Part shown: piece after piece, positions 7,478 to 19,132 of the stretch
Numbering within the stretch: the first letter of the stretch is position 1
How the letters are laid out: each line of letters starts with the position of its first letter
Source: Streptomyces roseochromogenus subsp. oscitans DS 12.976
GTDB lineage: Bacteria; Actinomycetota; Actinomycetes; Streptomycetales; Streptomycetaceae
Direction of reading: 5' to 3'
Assembly: GCF_000497445.1 (NCBI RefSeq)
Contig: NZ_CM002285.1
Location: 7,037,054 to 7,057,283 of the forward strand
DNA length: 20,230 nt
The notes under the pieces: generated by a model
Told to the model about the DNA's origin: nothing
Seen by the model: the letters and a program-made list of their open reading frames with translations, nothing else
Databases searched by the model: none
Translations under genes and position numbers: made by a program

Positions 7478-8666
7478 CGCGACCGCTTCGGTTTTCCTGG
7501 GGGAACGCCGAGTAGGCATTCTCGGCTATCACAAGGGAAACACCTGGTTCGACTACACCGATCTCAGCCCCGACCATCCGGTCCTGGGCCAGGGTTTCGA
7601 GCAGGACCCGCGCAAGCGGCGCTCCGGAAGCGGAAGCGTTCCGGAATGGTTCGCCAACCTGCTTCCGGAGGTCGGTAGCGGCCTGCGGCAGTTGGTGGCC
7701 ACGGAACTGGGCAAACGCCGGCTCCATGACTTCGCCCTGCTGTGCCACCTCGGCGAGGATCTTCCCGGTGCGGTGCGCGTGGTCCCCAACGCCTCGCTCG
7801 ATGGACTGCCCGATCACGATGCGGAGGACGAGTGCGCCCATGACCACGGGCTGCGCTTCTCGCTGGCTGGTGTGCAACCGAAGTTCTCCATGCGCCATGA
7901 CGGCAAGGCTTTGGTGCTCCCGGCTACCGGCAGCGGCGGGGACTGGATCGTGAAGCTGCCCGACGAGCGTTTTCCCGACGTGCCGGCCAATGAGTTCGCC
8001 ATGCTGGAGTGGGTGCGCAGAGCCGGAATCGATGTGCCCGAGGCTGAGCTGGTCAGGGGCGGCGATCTGCGCAACTTGCCAGAGGGCGCGATCCAGCCCG
8101 GCGCGCTCGCCCTTGCGGTGCGCCGGTTCGACCGCACCGAGGCCGGGCGGGTCCATCAGGAGGACTTCGCGCAAGTACGAGAGGTGTCGGCGGAGGCCAA
8201 GTACAACAAGGCCACATACGAGGGCATCGGCAGGGTGATCAGGGCCGTGTGTCCGGCCGAGGACGCCGTCGAGTACCTGCGGCGCCTGGTCGCCATCGTC
8301 GTCATGGGAAACTCAGACGCGCATTTGAAGAACTGGACCCTCCGCTATCCAGAAGGTAAGCAGGCACGGCTCTCTCCTGCCTACGATCTGGTCTGCGTCA
8401 CCGCCTATCCCAAGACTCAGGCCGACCCGAATCTCGCTTTCCCCTTGGGCGGCACCGTCAAATCCGAACTGATCACCTCCGAGCATTTCCGAAAGATCGC
8501 TCCTGCACTCCAGCTGTCCGAGAGCCAAGTGATCAGCACGCTTCAGGAAACCGTGGACGCCTTGGCTTCGTCGTGGGCCGATGTGAAGCGTGAGTGCCCC
8601 GTCCCGCTCTTTGTCACTGACACCGTCGACAAGAGGCTGAAGGGCCTGCCGCTCGTGCGTCGCTGA
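7467..8666 (+). CDS. HipA-family serine/threonine kinase
   Basis: A 399-residue protein with the full HipA layout. The N-terminal coupling subdomain includes WFANLLPEV and HDFALLCHLGED. S132 in FSLAGVQPKF corresponds to the autophosphorylated Ser150 region of E. coli HipA. Lysine and glutamate of the ATP site lie in WIVKLPDERFPDVPANEFAM. The catalytic loop is GNSDAHLKNW with D284 and N289, and the metal ligand is D307 in LSPAYDLV; the D284-D307 spacing equals that of E. coli D309-D332. Known HipA toxins phosphorylate aminoacyl-tRNA synthetases, mainly GltX or TrpS, and stop translation. Canonical hipBA has an upstream HTH antitoxin HipB; here the upstream partners are DUF262 and RAMA proteins instead. 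It overlaps the DUF262 gene by 11 bp and ends just before a bidirectional terminator. Catalytic competence is likely; target and antitoxin are unknown. Confidence 0.92.
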   Translation: MQPDATASVFLGERRVGILGYHKGNTWFDYTDLSPDHPVLGQGFEQDPRKRRSGSGSVPEWFANLLPEVGSGLRQLVATELGKRRLHDFALLCHLGEDLPGAVRVVPNASLDGLPDHDAEDECAHDHGLRFSLAGVQPKFSMRHDGKALVLPATGSGGDWIVKLPDERFPDVPANEFAMLEWVRRAGIDVPEAELVRGGDLRNLPEGAIQPGALALAVRRFDRTEAGRVHQEDFAQVREVSAEAKYNKATYEGIGRVIRAVCPAEDAVEYLRRLVAIVVMGNSDAHLKNWTLRYPEGKQARLSPAYDLVCVTAYPKTQADPNLAFPLGGTVKSELITSEHFRKIAPALQLSESQVISTLQETVDALASSWADVKRECPVPLFVTDTVDKRLKGLPLVRR

Positions 8667-8692
8667 CCCGGTCCGCCTCGTGCCGGACCGGG
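8667..8692. terminator. Bidirectional terminator between HipA-like and amylase 2 genes
   Basis: A perfect 9-bp stem CCCGGTCCG (8667-8675) / CGGACCGGG (8684-8692) with an 8-base loop begins directly after the kinase stop. It lies between two convergent genes and can serve both. Confidence 0.8.
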
Positions 8693-8718
8693 CGCGCGTA
8701 CAGTTCGCGGTGAACGGG

Positions 8719-10788
8719 CTACTTCCAGGTGTCGCTCGTCGTGTAGCCCGACGAACTGCCCGTCGTGTACGAGCGGTTCGTCCCGGACTCCCAGGTCACG
8801 TTTCCGGAGCCGTCCTTCTTCAGGTATTTGTAGTCGAAGGACGTGCTCTTGGGGACGATGACCAGCCGGCTCCAGTTCGGGTACGACGCCGAGGACAGCG
8901 GGATCGCGTCGCTCGTGTTCCAGGAGCCGAGGGACGGGATCGAGCCCACGACGTAGACGTTGGTGCCCCAGTCGGTGGTCGCGTTCTCGTTGAAGGTGAC
9001 GTCGGTGGCGTCGGCGTCCGCCACATTCCAGGAGTTGTTGAGCGAGAGGGCCGAAGTGGTCGTGGTCGCCGTCCTGTTGGCGTTCGACTCCCAGGTCACA
9101 TTGCCCGAGCTGTCCTTCTTGACGAACTTGTAGGTGAACGACGTGTTCACCGGCACGCTCACCTCGCCCGACCAGATCGGGTAGCCGGACGAGGACAGCT
9201 GGATCGCCTTCGAGGTGTCCCAGCCGCCCAGGGCCGCGATGGACCCGACCACGTACACGTTCGTGCCGGACGTCGTGGACGCGTACTCGTTGAACGTCGC
9301 GTTCACCGTGTCGCCCGAGCCGCCGCCCGCGTCGGAGCAGCCGACCGTGCAGGTGTAGGACGAGTTGTAGAAGGCGACCGCGCTCTTCGCCGGGAAGGTG
9401 ATCGACGCGCTGCCGCCCGACACGGTCACCGTCGTCTTGCCGCCGTCGACGACGTTCTTGTACGTGCCGTCCGCCATGCCCGTTGTGAACGAGTAAGTCG
9501 CGCTGCTCGTACCGTTGTTCAGGGCGAAGAAGCCCTTGCCGCTGCGGCCGAAGCCGATGACGGACGAGGACTTGCTCTGCCAGTCGGAGACGGCTGCCGT
9601 ATCGGCCGCGTTGTGCCAGGCCACCATGCCGACCACGGCCGTGTCGCGGTCCAGGCAGTACCAGGCGCCGCCGGAGCAGTCCGTGTTCGTGACGAAGCCC
9701 GAGGAGTTCGGCGGGGCCTGGTCGCTCTGTGTCCATTCCCAGCTGGCGTACACCGTGGGCGTGGACCACCTGTAGGCGAGCTGGAAGAGGTTGGCGAGCT
9801 TGTAGGTGTCGCCGTCCTTGTAGGAGAGGTGCAGGCCGTTGCGTTCCGTGTCGTGGTTGGTCACGAAGGAGACCGAGTTCGCGGCCGGCAGGATGCCGCT
9901 GCTCTCGATCGAGGACAGGTCGGAGACGTTGCCCTGGAAGGCCGACTTGAGCTTGGACGCGTACGTGAAGTCCAGGGCGTCACCCGAGGCGTAGTAGTCG
10001 CTCGGCTGCGGGGTCGCACCCGGGTAGATCTCCTGGAAGACGTACGGCGCCGTCCCGGACGTCGTGTTCGTCAGCTTGGACTCGATCGCCGCCAGGTCGG
10101 CCTCGGGGATGTGCTTGGCCGCGTCGACCCGGAAGCCGTCCACACCCAGCGCCAGCTGGGAGTTGAGGTAGTTCGCGAGGCCGGCGCGGACGGTGTCCGA
10201 CTCGGTCTTGAGGTCGGGCAGGCCGAGCAGTTCGCAGTTCTGGACCTGGGTCAGGTTCGAGTAGTCCTGGATGGTCAGGTCCGAGGTCGGGCACTCGCTG
10301 GAGTCGTGATAGTCGGTCCGGCTCCAGTTGGGGGTGGAGTACTTGTTGGTGATCGTCGTGCCGTCGTAGCCCGTGCCGGTCTGCGCGGCGGTGTGGTTGA
10401 TCACCGCGTCCGTGTAGACCTTCACGCCCGCCTTGTGGCACGCGGTGATCATGGCGCTGAACTTCGCCTGGCTGCCGAAGCGGCTGTTCAGGCTGTACGA
10501 GTACGGCTGGTAGACGTCCCACCAGTAGTACGACGACTGCTTCAGGGACTCCTCCGGCGGTGCCACCTGGACCGCGCCGTAGCCGGTCGGGCCCAGGATG
10601 TTGGTGCACTCGGCGGCGACCGAGTCCCAGTTCCACTCCCACAGGTTGGCGATCACATCGCCCTTGGCGGTGGTGTCCGCCTGTGCGGCCGGCGCGGGAA
10701 GTGCGATGGCTCCAGCCAGTGCCAGGGCGCCTGCGGCCGCGGCGGTCGCGCTGCGGCGGAGGACACCCGGGGGTCGGTGTCTGCTCAT
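8719..10788 (-). CDS. Secreted alpha-amylase with tandem CBM20 modules
   Basis: A 689-residue extracellular alpha-amylase. The ATG at 10788 has GGAG 6 bases upstream; the frame is open further but the signal peptide begins here (MSRHRPPGVLRRS, hydrophobic core, cleavage near PAAQA/DTT, residue about 37). The GH13 domain (about 40-480) carries D222 in FRVDAAKHI, E253 in VFQEIYPG and D313 in FVTNHDTER. A short Gly/Ser linker leads to two starch-binding CBM20 modules (about 495-590 and 595-689). Each has the GTNVYVVGSI-LG-W core and a conserved VTWES near its end. Two CBM20 copies suggest action on granular starch. It is convergent with the HipA-like gene and divergent from the amylopullulanase, sharing a 197-bp regulatory region with CTTGC repeats. 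Catalytic residues and domains are clear. Confidence 0.95.
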   Translation of the reverse strand: MSRHRPPGVLRRSATAAAAGALALAGAIALPAPAAQADTTAKGDVIANLWEWNWDSVAAECTNILGPTGYGAVQVAPPEESLKQSSYYWWDVYQPYSYSLNSRFGSQAKFSAMITACHKAGVKVYTDAVINHTAAQTGTGYDGTTITNKYSTPNWSRTDYHDSSECPTSDLTIQDYSNLTQVQNCELLGLPDLKTESDTVRAGLANYLNSQLALGVDGFRVDAAKHIPEADLAAIESKLTNTTSGTAPYVFQEIYPGATPQPSDYYASGDALDFTYASKLKSAFQGNVSDLSSIESSGILPAANSVSFVTNHDTERNGLHLSYKDGDTYKLANLFQLAYRWSTPTVYASWEWTQSDQAPPNSSGFVTNTDCSGGAWYCLDRDTAVVGMVAWHNAADTAAVSDWQSKSSSVIGFGRSGKGFFALNNGTSSATYSFTTGMADGTYKNVVDGGKTTVTVSGGSASITFPAKSAVAFYNSSYTCTVGCSDAGGGSGDTVNATFNEYASTTSGTNVYVVGSIAALGGWDTSKAIQLSSSGYPIWSGEVSVPVNTSFTYKFVKKDSSGNVTWESNANRTATTTTSALSLNNSWNVADADATDVTFNENATTDWGTNVYVVGSIPSLGSWNTSDAIPLSSASYPNWSRLVIVPKSTSFDYKYLKKDGSGNVTWESGTNRSYTTGSSSGYTTSDTWK
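8722..9306 (-). repeat. Internal duplication encoding two CBM20 modules
   Basis: The two CBM20-coding segments are related at DNA level with a period of 300 bp: the block at 8791 (CCAGGTCAC, then TCCTTCTT) recurs at 9091. This indicates an old tandem duplication of one starch-binding module, now diverged at many third positions. Confidence 0.7.
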
Positions 10789-10886
10789 GTGCGGCTCCGA
10801 GAGAAAGGTTGCAGAAGGATCGGGATTCAACAACCGGTGAGCGTGCGGCAGTTGAGAAGGGCACGTCAAGGTTGACGTTGAAACTT

Positions 10887-10913
10887 CTTGCTATGAATTT
10901 CAAGCCTCTTGCT
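10887..10913. promoter_or_regulatory. CTTGCT direct repeats between divergent starch genes
   Basis: CTTGCT occurs at 10887-10892 and 10908-10913, 21 bp apart (two helical turns). The first copy is part of an inverted repeat CTTG-N10-CAAG (10887-10904), nested in TTGAAA-N14-TTTCAA (10878-10903). The same CTTGC theme lies upstream of alpha-amylase 1. It sits midway between the divergent amylase 2 and amylopullulanase genes, suited to control both, most likely by a MalR/Reg1-type repressor. On the minus strand TTGAAA (10903-10898) could be a -35 with CAACGT (10880-10875) as a weak -10 for amylase 2. Confidence 0.5.
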
Positions 10914-10938
10914 GTAAAGCTTTCGTTGGGGATACGGT
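10909..10938 (+). promoter_or_regulatory. Possible promoter of the amylopullulanase gene
   Basis: TTGCTG (10909-10914) and TACGGT (10933-10938) are spaced 18 bp apart and resemble -35 and -10 boxes. This would give a leader of about 40 bases before the GTG start. The -35 box overlaps the second CTTGCT repeat, consistent with repression by occlusion. Confidence 0.4.
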
Positions 10939-10985
10939 CACGCCGGGTCGTACCCATGAGAGCCGCATTCGCTAGGAGTTACCGC

Positions 10986-16360
<5,375 letters not shown>

Positions 16361-16364
<4 letters not shown>

Positions 16365-17050
16365 GAACCGAGGGCGATGAGCCGGCCGATCAGCTCCGCG
16401 AAGGGGCCGTCGGCCGGCTCGTCCTTCACCATCTGCTTCAGCAGGGTCGCCATGTCCTCGTCGTAGGCCGCGCTGACCGCGGCCAGCGCGGCGAAGTCGT
16501 GTACCAGCTGGATCTCCAGCTCGCCGCGCGGGATGCGGCGGCCGTCCAGCCAGATCAGTGCCGTGGACTCGGCGAGGGAGATCCAGGAGCGGACGACCAG
16601 CTCCAGGCGCGGGGGAGCGTCGATGACGCCGAGGTGGGAAAGCATCTGTTCGTACGCGGCCTGCCGTACGGAGTCGATGAGGGCGTTGGTGGCAGAGGAG
16701 CCGACCGCCGGTCCGCCGCGCATCAGCGCCGAGAAGCCGGGGCCGTGTTCCTCCACGAAATCGAAGTAGCGGCGCATCACGCGCAGCAGCCGGGCGCCGA
16801 GCGTGCCCTTGTGCGGCTCGGCGAAGCGGTCCGCGAGATCCTGCGCGGCACGCTTCAACGCGGCTTCGTACAGGCTGAGTTTGCCGGAGAAGTAGTGGTA
16901 CACCAGCGGACGTGAGATGCCCGCCGCCGTCGCTATCTCGTCGATGGAGACGTCGTCGGGCGAGCGTCGGCTGAACAGGTCGAGGGCGACGCCGATCAGC
17001 TGCTGCCGCCGCTCCTCGACGCCCATCCTGCGGCGAACCCCGGTACTCAT
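16361..17050 (-). CDS. TetR-family transcriptional regulator
   Basis: A 229-residue regulator. The N-terminal helix-turn-helix is clear: RRQQLIGVALDLFSRR, then IDEIATAAGISRPLVYHYF and SGKLSLYEAAL (about residues 15-65). The rest is an all-helical ligand-binding domain of unknown specificity. ATG 17050 has AAGG 7 bases upstream; a GTG two codons earlier would overlap that site. It is the last of four minus-strand genes and starts 47 bp after the oxidoreductase stop, in a gap containing the palindrome CCGATCGG. It may therefore control itself and the oxidoreductase/di-iron genes; it is less likely to regulate the starch genes. Its TAG stop overlaps the amylopullulanase stop by four bases. Confidence 0.93.
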
Positions 17051-17062
17051 GGGCACACCTTA

Positions 17063-17070
17063 CCGATCGG
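17063..17070. promoter_or_regulatory. CCGATCGG palindrome upstream of tetR
   Basis: A perfect 8-bp palindrome lies 12 bases before the TetR start, within the 47-bp gap after the oxidoreductase gene. Small palindromes in this position are often TetR autoregulatory operators. Eight bases alone is weak evidence. Confidence 0.3.
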
Positions 17071-17097
17071 ATTCCGACCAGCTTCGGCCGCAGGTGT

Positions 17098-18156
17098 TCA
17101 CATGTCGAGCACCAATCGATCGCTCCGGGACCGCGACACACAGATCAGCATCGAGCCGGCGCGCTCCTCGTCCGTCAGCAGCTCGTCCCGGTGGTCGATC
17201 TCCCCTTCCAGCACCCGCTGTTGACAGGTCCCGCAGAACCCCTGCTCACAGGAGTAGGCGGTGTCCGGCAGTTCCCGGCGTACGGCGGCCAGCACGGTGG
17301 AGTCGGCCGGTACGGTCAAGGTCCGCCCGCTGCGCCGGAGTTCGACCTCGAACGCGGCGTTGCCGTCGGATGACGTGCGGGGCGCGAACCGTTCGAGACG
17401 GACGTCCGGGAAGCGTGCCGCGACGGCCGCCATGAGCCCCTCGGGACCGCAGCAGTAGACGGCGGCCCCCTCGCTCACTTCGAGAGCGTCGAGGTCGGGC
17501 CTTCCCTCCACGACGGTCACCCTCCCCGAGGCCCGGCTTCTCCTGCCCGGGGGGACCCCCATCCGGCCCAGCTTCTCGACCTCCTCCAGGAAGGGCATCG
17601 AAGCCCGGTCACGCCCCGCGTACAGCAGCCGCCACTCGGCGTTCTCCGGGAGTGCCCGCAGCATCGGCAGCAGCGGCGTGATCCCGATCCCGCCGGCGAC
17701 GAAGACGTACGACTCAGCCTCGACCAGCGGGAAGCGGTTCCGCGGCCCCCGCACCTCCAGCTCCATGCCCTCCGTCACCTGCTCGTGCACCTCGCGCGAG
17801 CCGCCCCGCCCGTTCTCGACCAGCCGGGTCGCGACGGTGTACGAGGACGTGTCCTCGGGGTCACCACACAGCGAGTACTGCCGGACGAGCCCCGACGGCA
17901 GCACGAGGTCGAGATGCGCGCCGGGCTCCCAGCGGGGCAAGTCCTTCCCCTCAAGGCGGAGTTGAACGACACCGTCGGCCACGGTCTCGTGCGAGGTCAC
18001 CAGCAGCCGCAGCGCCCGCGAGCGCGGACGGCCCGAGATGGGCTCCTCCAGCGCGGGCATCGGCCACAGCGGCGAGACCTGGATACGGCGGCGCAGGGCC
18101 TGCCGGGTCAGCAGGGCGGCGCCCGCGAGGAGCGCGACGGTACGCAGCTTCGGCAT
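17098..18156 (-). CDS. Flavin/[2Fe-2S] ferredoxin-NAD(P)H oxidoreductase
   Basis: A 352-residue reductase that would pass electrons from NAD(P)H through flavin to a plant-type iron-sulfur cluster. After a short hydrophobic N-terminal segment (residues 5-20, VALLAGAALL), the FAD domain (about 50-145) has RQYSLCGDPED. The nucleotide domain (about 150-255) has FVAGGIGITPLLPML and YCCGPEGLM. The C-terminal [2Fe-2S] domain has C303-x4-C308-x2-C311 and C339. ATG 18156 overlaps the upstream stop as TGATG, so it is translationally coupled to the di-iron protein gene, its likely redox partner. Residues about 199-211 (MGVPPGRRSRASG) come from an in-frame copy of the GC-rich palindromic repeat and look like an insertion between the LGR and GRVTVVEGRPDL parts of the NAD domain. 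The family is certain; the electron acceptor is inferred. Confidence 0.92.
   Translation of the reverse strand: MPKLRTVALLAGAALLTRQALRRRIQVSPLWPMPALEEPISGRPRSRALRLLVTSHETVADGVVQLRLEGKDLPRWEPGAHLDLVLPSGLVRQYSLCGDPEDTSSYTVATRLVENGRGGSREVHEQVTEGMELEVRGPRNRFPLVEAESYVFVAGGIGITPLLPMLRALPENAEWRLLYAGRDRASMPFLEEVEKLGRMGVPPGRRSRASGRVTVVEGRPDLDALEVSEGAAVYCCGPEGLMAAVAARFPDVRLERFAPRTSSDGNAAFEVELRRSGRTLTVPADSTVLAAVRRELPDTAYSCEQGFCGTCQQRVLEGEIDHRDELLTDEERAGSMLICVSRSRSDRLVLDM
17534..17561. repeat. Intragenic copy of the GC-rich palindromic repeat
   Basis: CGGCTTC (17534-17540) and the 15-base core CCGGGGGGACCCCCA (17547-17561) match the intergenic element at 897-936 in order and nearly in spacing. The copy lies inside the oxidoreductase gene and keeps the frame open, encoding MGVPPGRRSRASG. 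Translating the intergenic copy in the corresponding frame gives a similar GVPPARAKPRAGG. Confidence 0.6.
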
Positions 18157-19034
18157 CAGGCGGCCCTCTTCTCCGCCGCCGTGGCCGCGGGGGAGGAGGC
18201 CAGATAGGCGACGGCCTGCTCGGTGTCGCCCTCCTGCGAGGGGTGGTAGTCGCGGCTCAGATAGCGGGGGATGGACCTGAGCATGTCTCCGGTCCCGGGA
18301 AGCAGGCCGCGCCGGCCGCGGTCGTAGAGGTCCTTGAAGCTGGCCTTGCCGTCGATGAGGGTCGGGTCGTTCTCCATGAAGAAGCGCGCCCCGCGCTGCC
18401 AGAGGAACACCAGCGCAGAGAAGGCCGTCGCCCAGGTCCGTACCCTTCGGCGGTAGCTGCCGTCGACGTGCATGAACAGCTCGAAGGCCACGGAGCGGTG
18501 CTCGACTTCCTCCGCGCCGTGCCAGCGCAGCAGGTCCAGCATGGTCGGGTCGGCGCCGCGCCGGTCGAGTTCCTCGGCGTTGAGCACCCAGTTGCCGAGG
18601 AACGCGGTGTAGTGCTCGATCGCGGCGATGAGCGCGACCCGCTCCATCAGCCACCATCGGCGCGGCCGGCCCGGCGGCAGCGTCCGGTCGCCGAGCAGCT
18701 TCTCGAAGAACCAGTCGACCTGCGCGGTGTACGGCGTCGGGTCGAGGCCCTGCTCGCGCAGGTGCGGCAGCACCTCGTCATGGGCCTGGGAGTGCATCGC
18801 CTCCTGGCCTATGAACCCCATGACGTCCTCGCGGAGCCGCTCGTCGCGTATGTACGGCAGCACCTGCTTGTACACGTGCACGAACCACCGCTCACCGGCG
18901 GGCAGCAGCAGGTGCAGCACGTTGATGGTGTGCGTGGTGAACGGGTCCCCTGGCACCCAGTGCAGCGGCGTGCCGTCCCAGGAGAAGGACACCTTGCGTG
19001 CCTTGAGCGGCACCCGGGCCTGCGTATTAGACAT
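18156..19034 (-). CDS. PF10118-type 'metal-dependent hydrolase' with di-iron ligand pattern
   Basis: A 292-residue helical protein that resembles the family annotated as predicted metal-dependent hydrolase (PF10118). The residues suggest a ferritin-like di-iron site: E48 in GERWF, E78-x2-H81 in GQEAMHSQAH, E140 in AIEHYTAFLGNW and E176-x2-H179 in GAEEVEHRSVAFE. That E / ExxH / E / ExxH order is typical of carboxylate-bridged di-iron oxygenases and desaturases. With the coupled [2Fe-2S] reductase downstream, I infer an oxygenase or desaturase-like reaction on an unknown, perhaps lipid, substrate. There is no signal peptide. The start MSNTQARVPLKARKVSF lacks a Shine-Dalgarno, but TACATT lies 7-12 bases upstream like a -10 box, so the mRNA may be leaderless. 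Family assignment is good; the chemistry is inference. Confidence 0.88.
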   Translation of the reverse strand: MSNTQARVPLKARKVSFSWDGTPLHWVPGDPFTTHTINVLHLLLPAGERWFVHVYKQVLPYIRDERLREDVMGFIGQEAMHSQAHDEVLPHLREQGLDPTPYTAQVDWFFEKLLGDRTLPPGRPRRWWLMERVALIAAIEHYTAFLGNWVLNAEELDRRGADPTMLDLLRWHGAEEVEHRSVAFELFMHVDGSYRRRVRTWATAFSALVFLWQRGARFFMENDPTLIDGKASFKDLYDRGRRGLLPGTGDMLRSIPRYLSRDYHPSQEGDTEQAVAYLASSPAATAAEKRAA

Positions 19035-19040
19035 GGCGTC

Positions 19041-19046
19041 AATGTA
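19041..19046 (-). promoter_or_regulatory. -10-like box implying leaderless mRNA
   Basis: On the minus strand TACATT ends 7 bases before the ATG at 19034, so transcription would start at or next to the A of ATG. A TTCTCA about 17 bases further upstream is a weak -35 candidate. No Shine-Dalgarno is present, which agrees with leaderless translation. Confidence 0.35.
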
Positions 19047-19093
19047 CTGGCGGGTAGAGCTGCTGAGAACCCCTGTGGAAGGGCTTGTTTACG

Positions 19094-19109
19094 CGGTTGT
19101 CAGCAACCG
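19094..19109 (-). terminator. Small hairpin between hypothetical and di-iron genes
   Basis: CGGTTG (19094-19099) and CAACCG (19104-19109) pair perfectly around TCAG. It lies 24 bases after the stop of the partial upstream gene and could be a modest terminator or mRNA 3'-end structure. Confidence 0.35.
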
Positions 19110-19132
19110 AGGGCTGCTCCGCCGGACCGCCC

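Noticed and set aside
5404..8666. Classical hipBA toxin-antitoxin, or complete GmrSD/SspE system
   Set aside because: No HipB-type HTH antitoxin and no evident DUF1524 HNH half are present, so neither name fits the gene set.
4257..8692. Integrative or transposable element
   Set aside because: No integrase, transposase, terminal inverted repeats, tRNA attachment site or flanking direct repeats could be found.
8680..10875. 731-codon plus-strand open frame opposite amylase 2
   Set aside because: Antisense shadow of a well-supported amylase with signal peptide, catalytic residues and CBM20 modules.
10560..10985. N-terminal extension of the amylopullulanase reading frame
   Set aside because: It overlaps the divergent amylase 2 gene and lies upstream of the AGGAG-GTG start and signal peptide.
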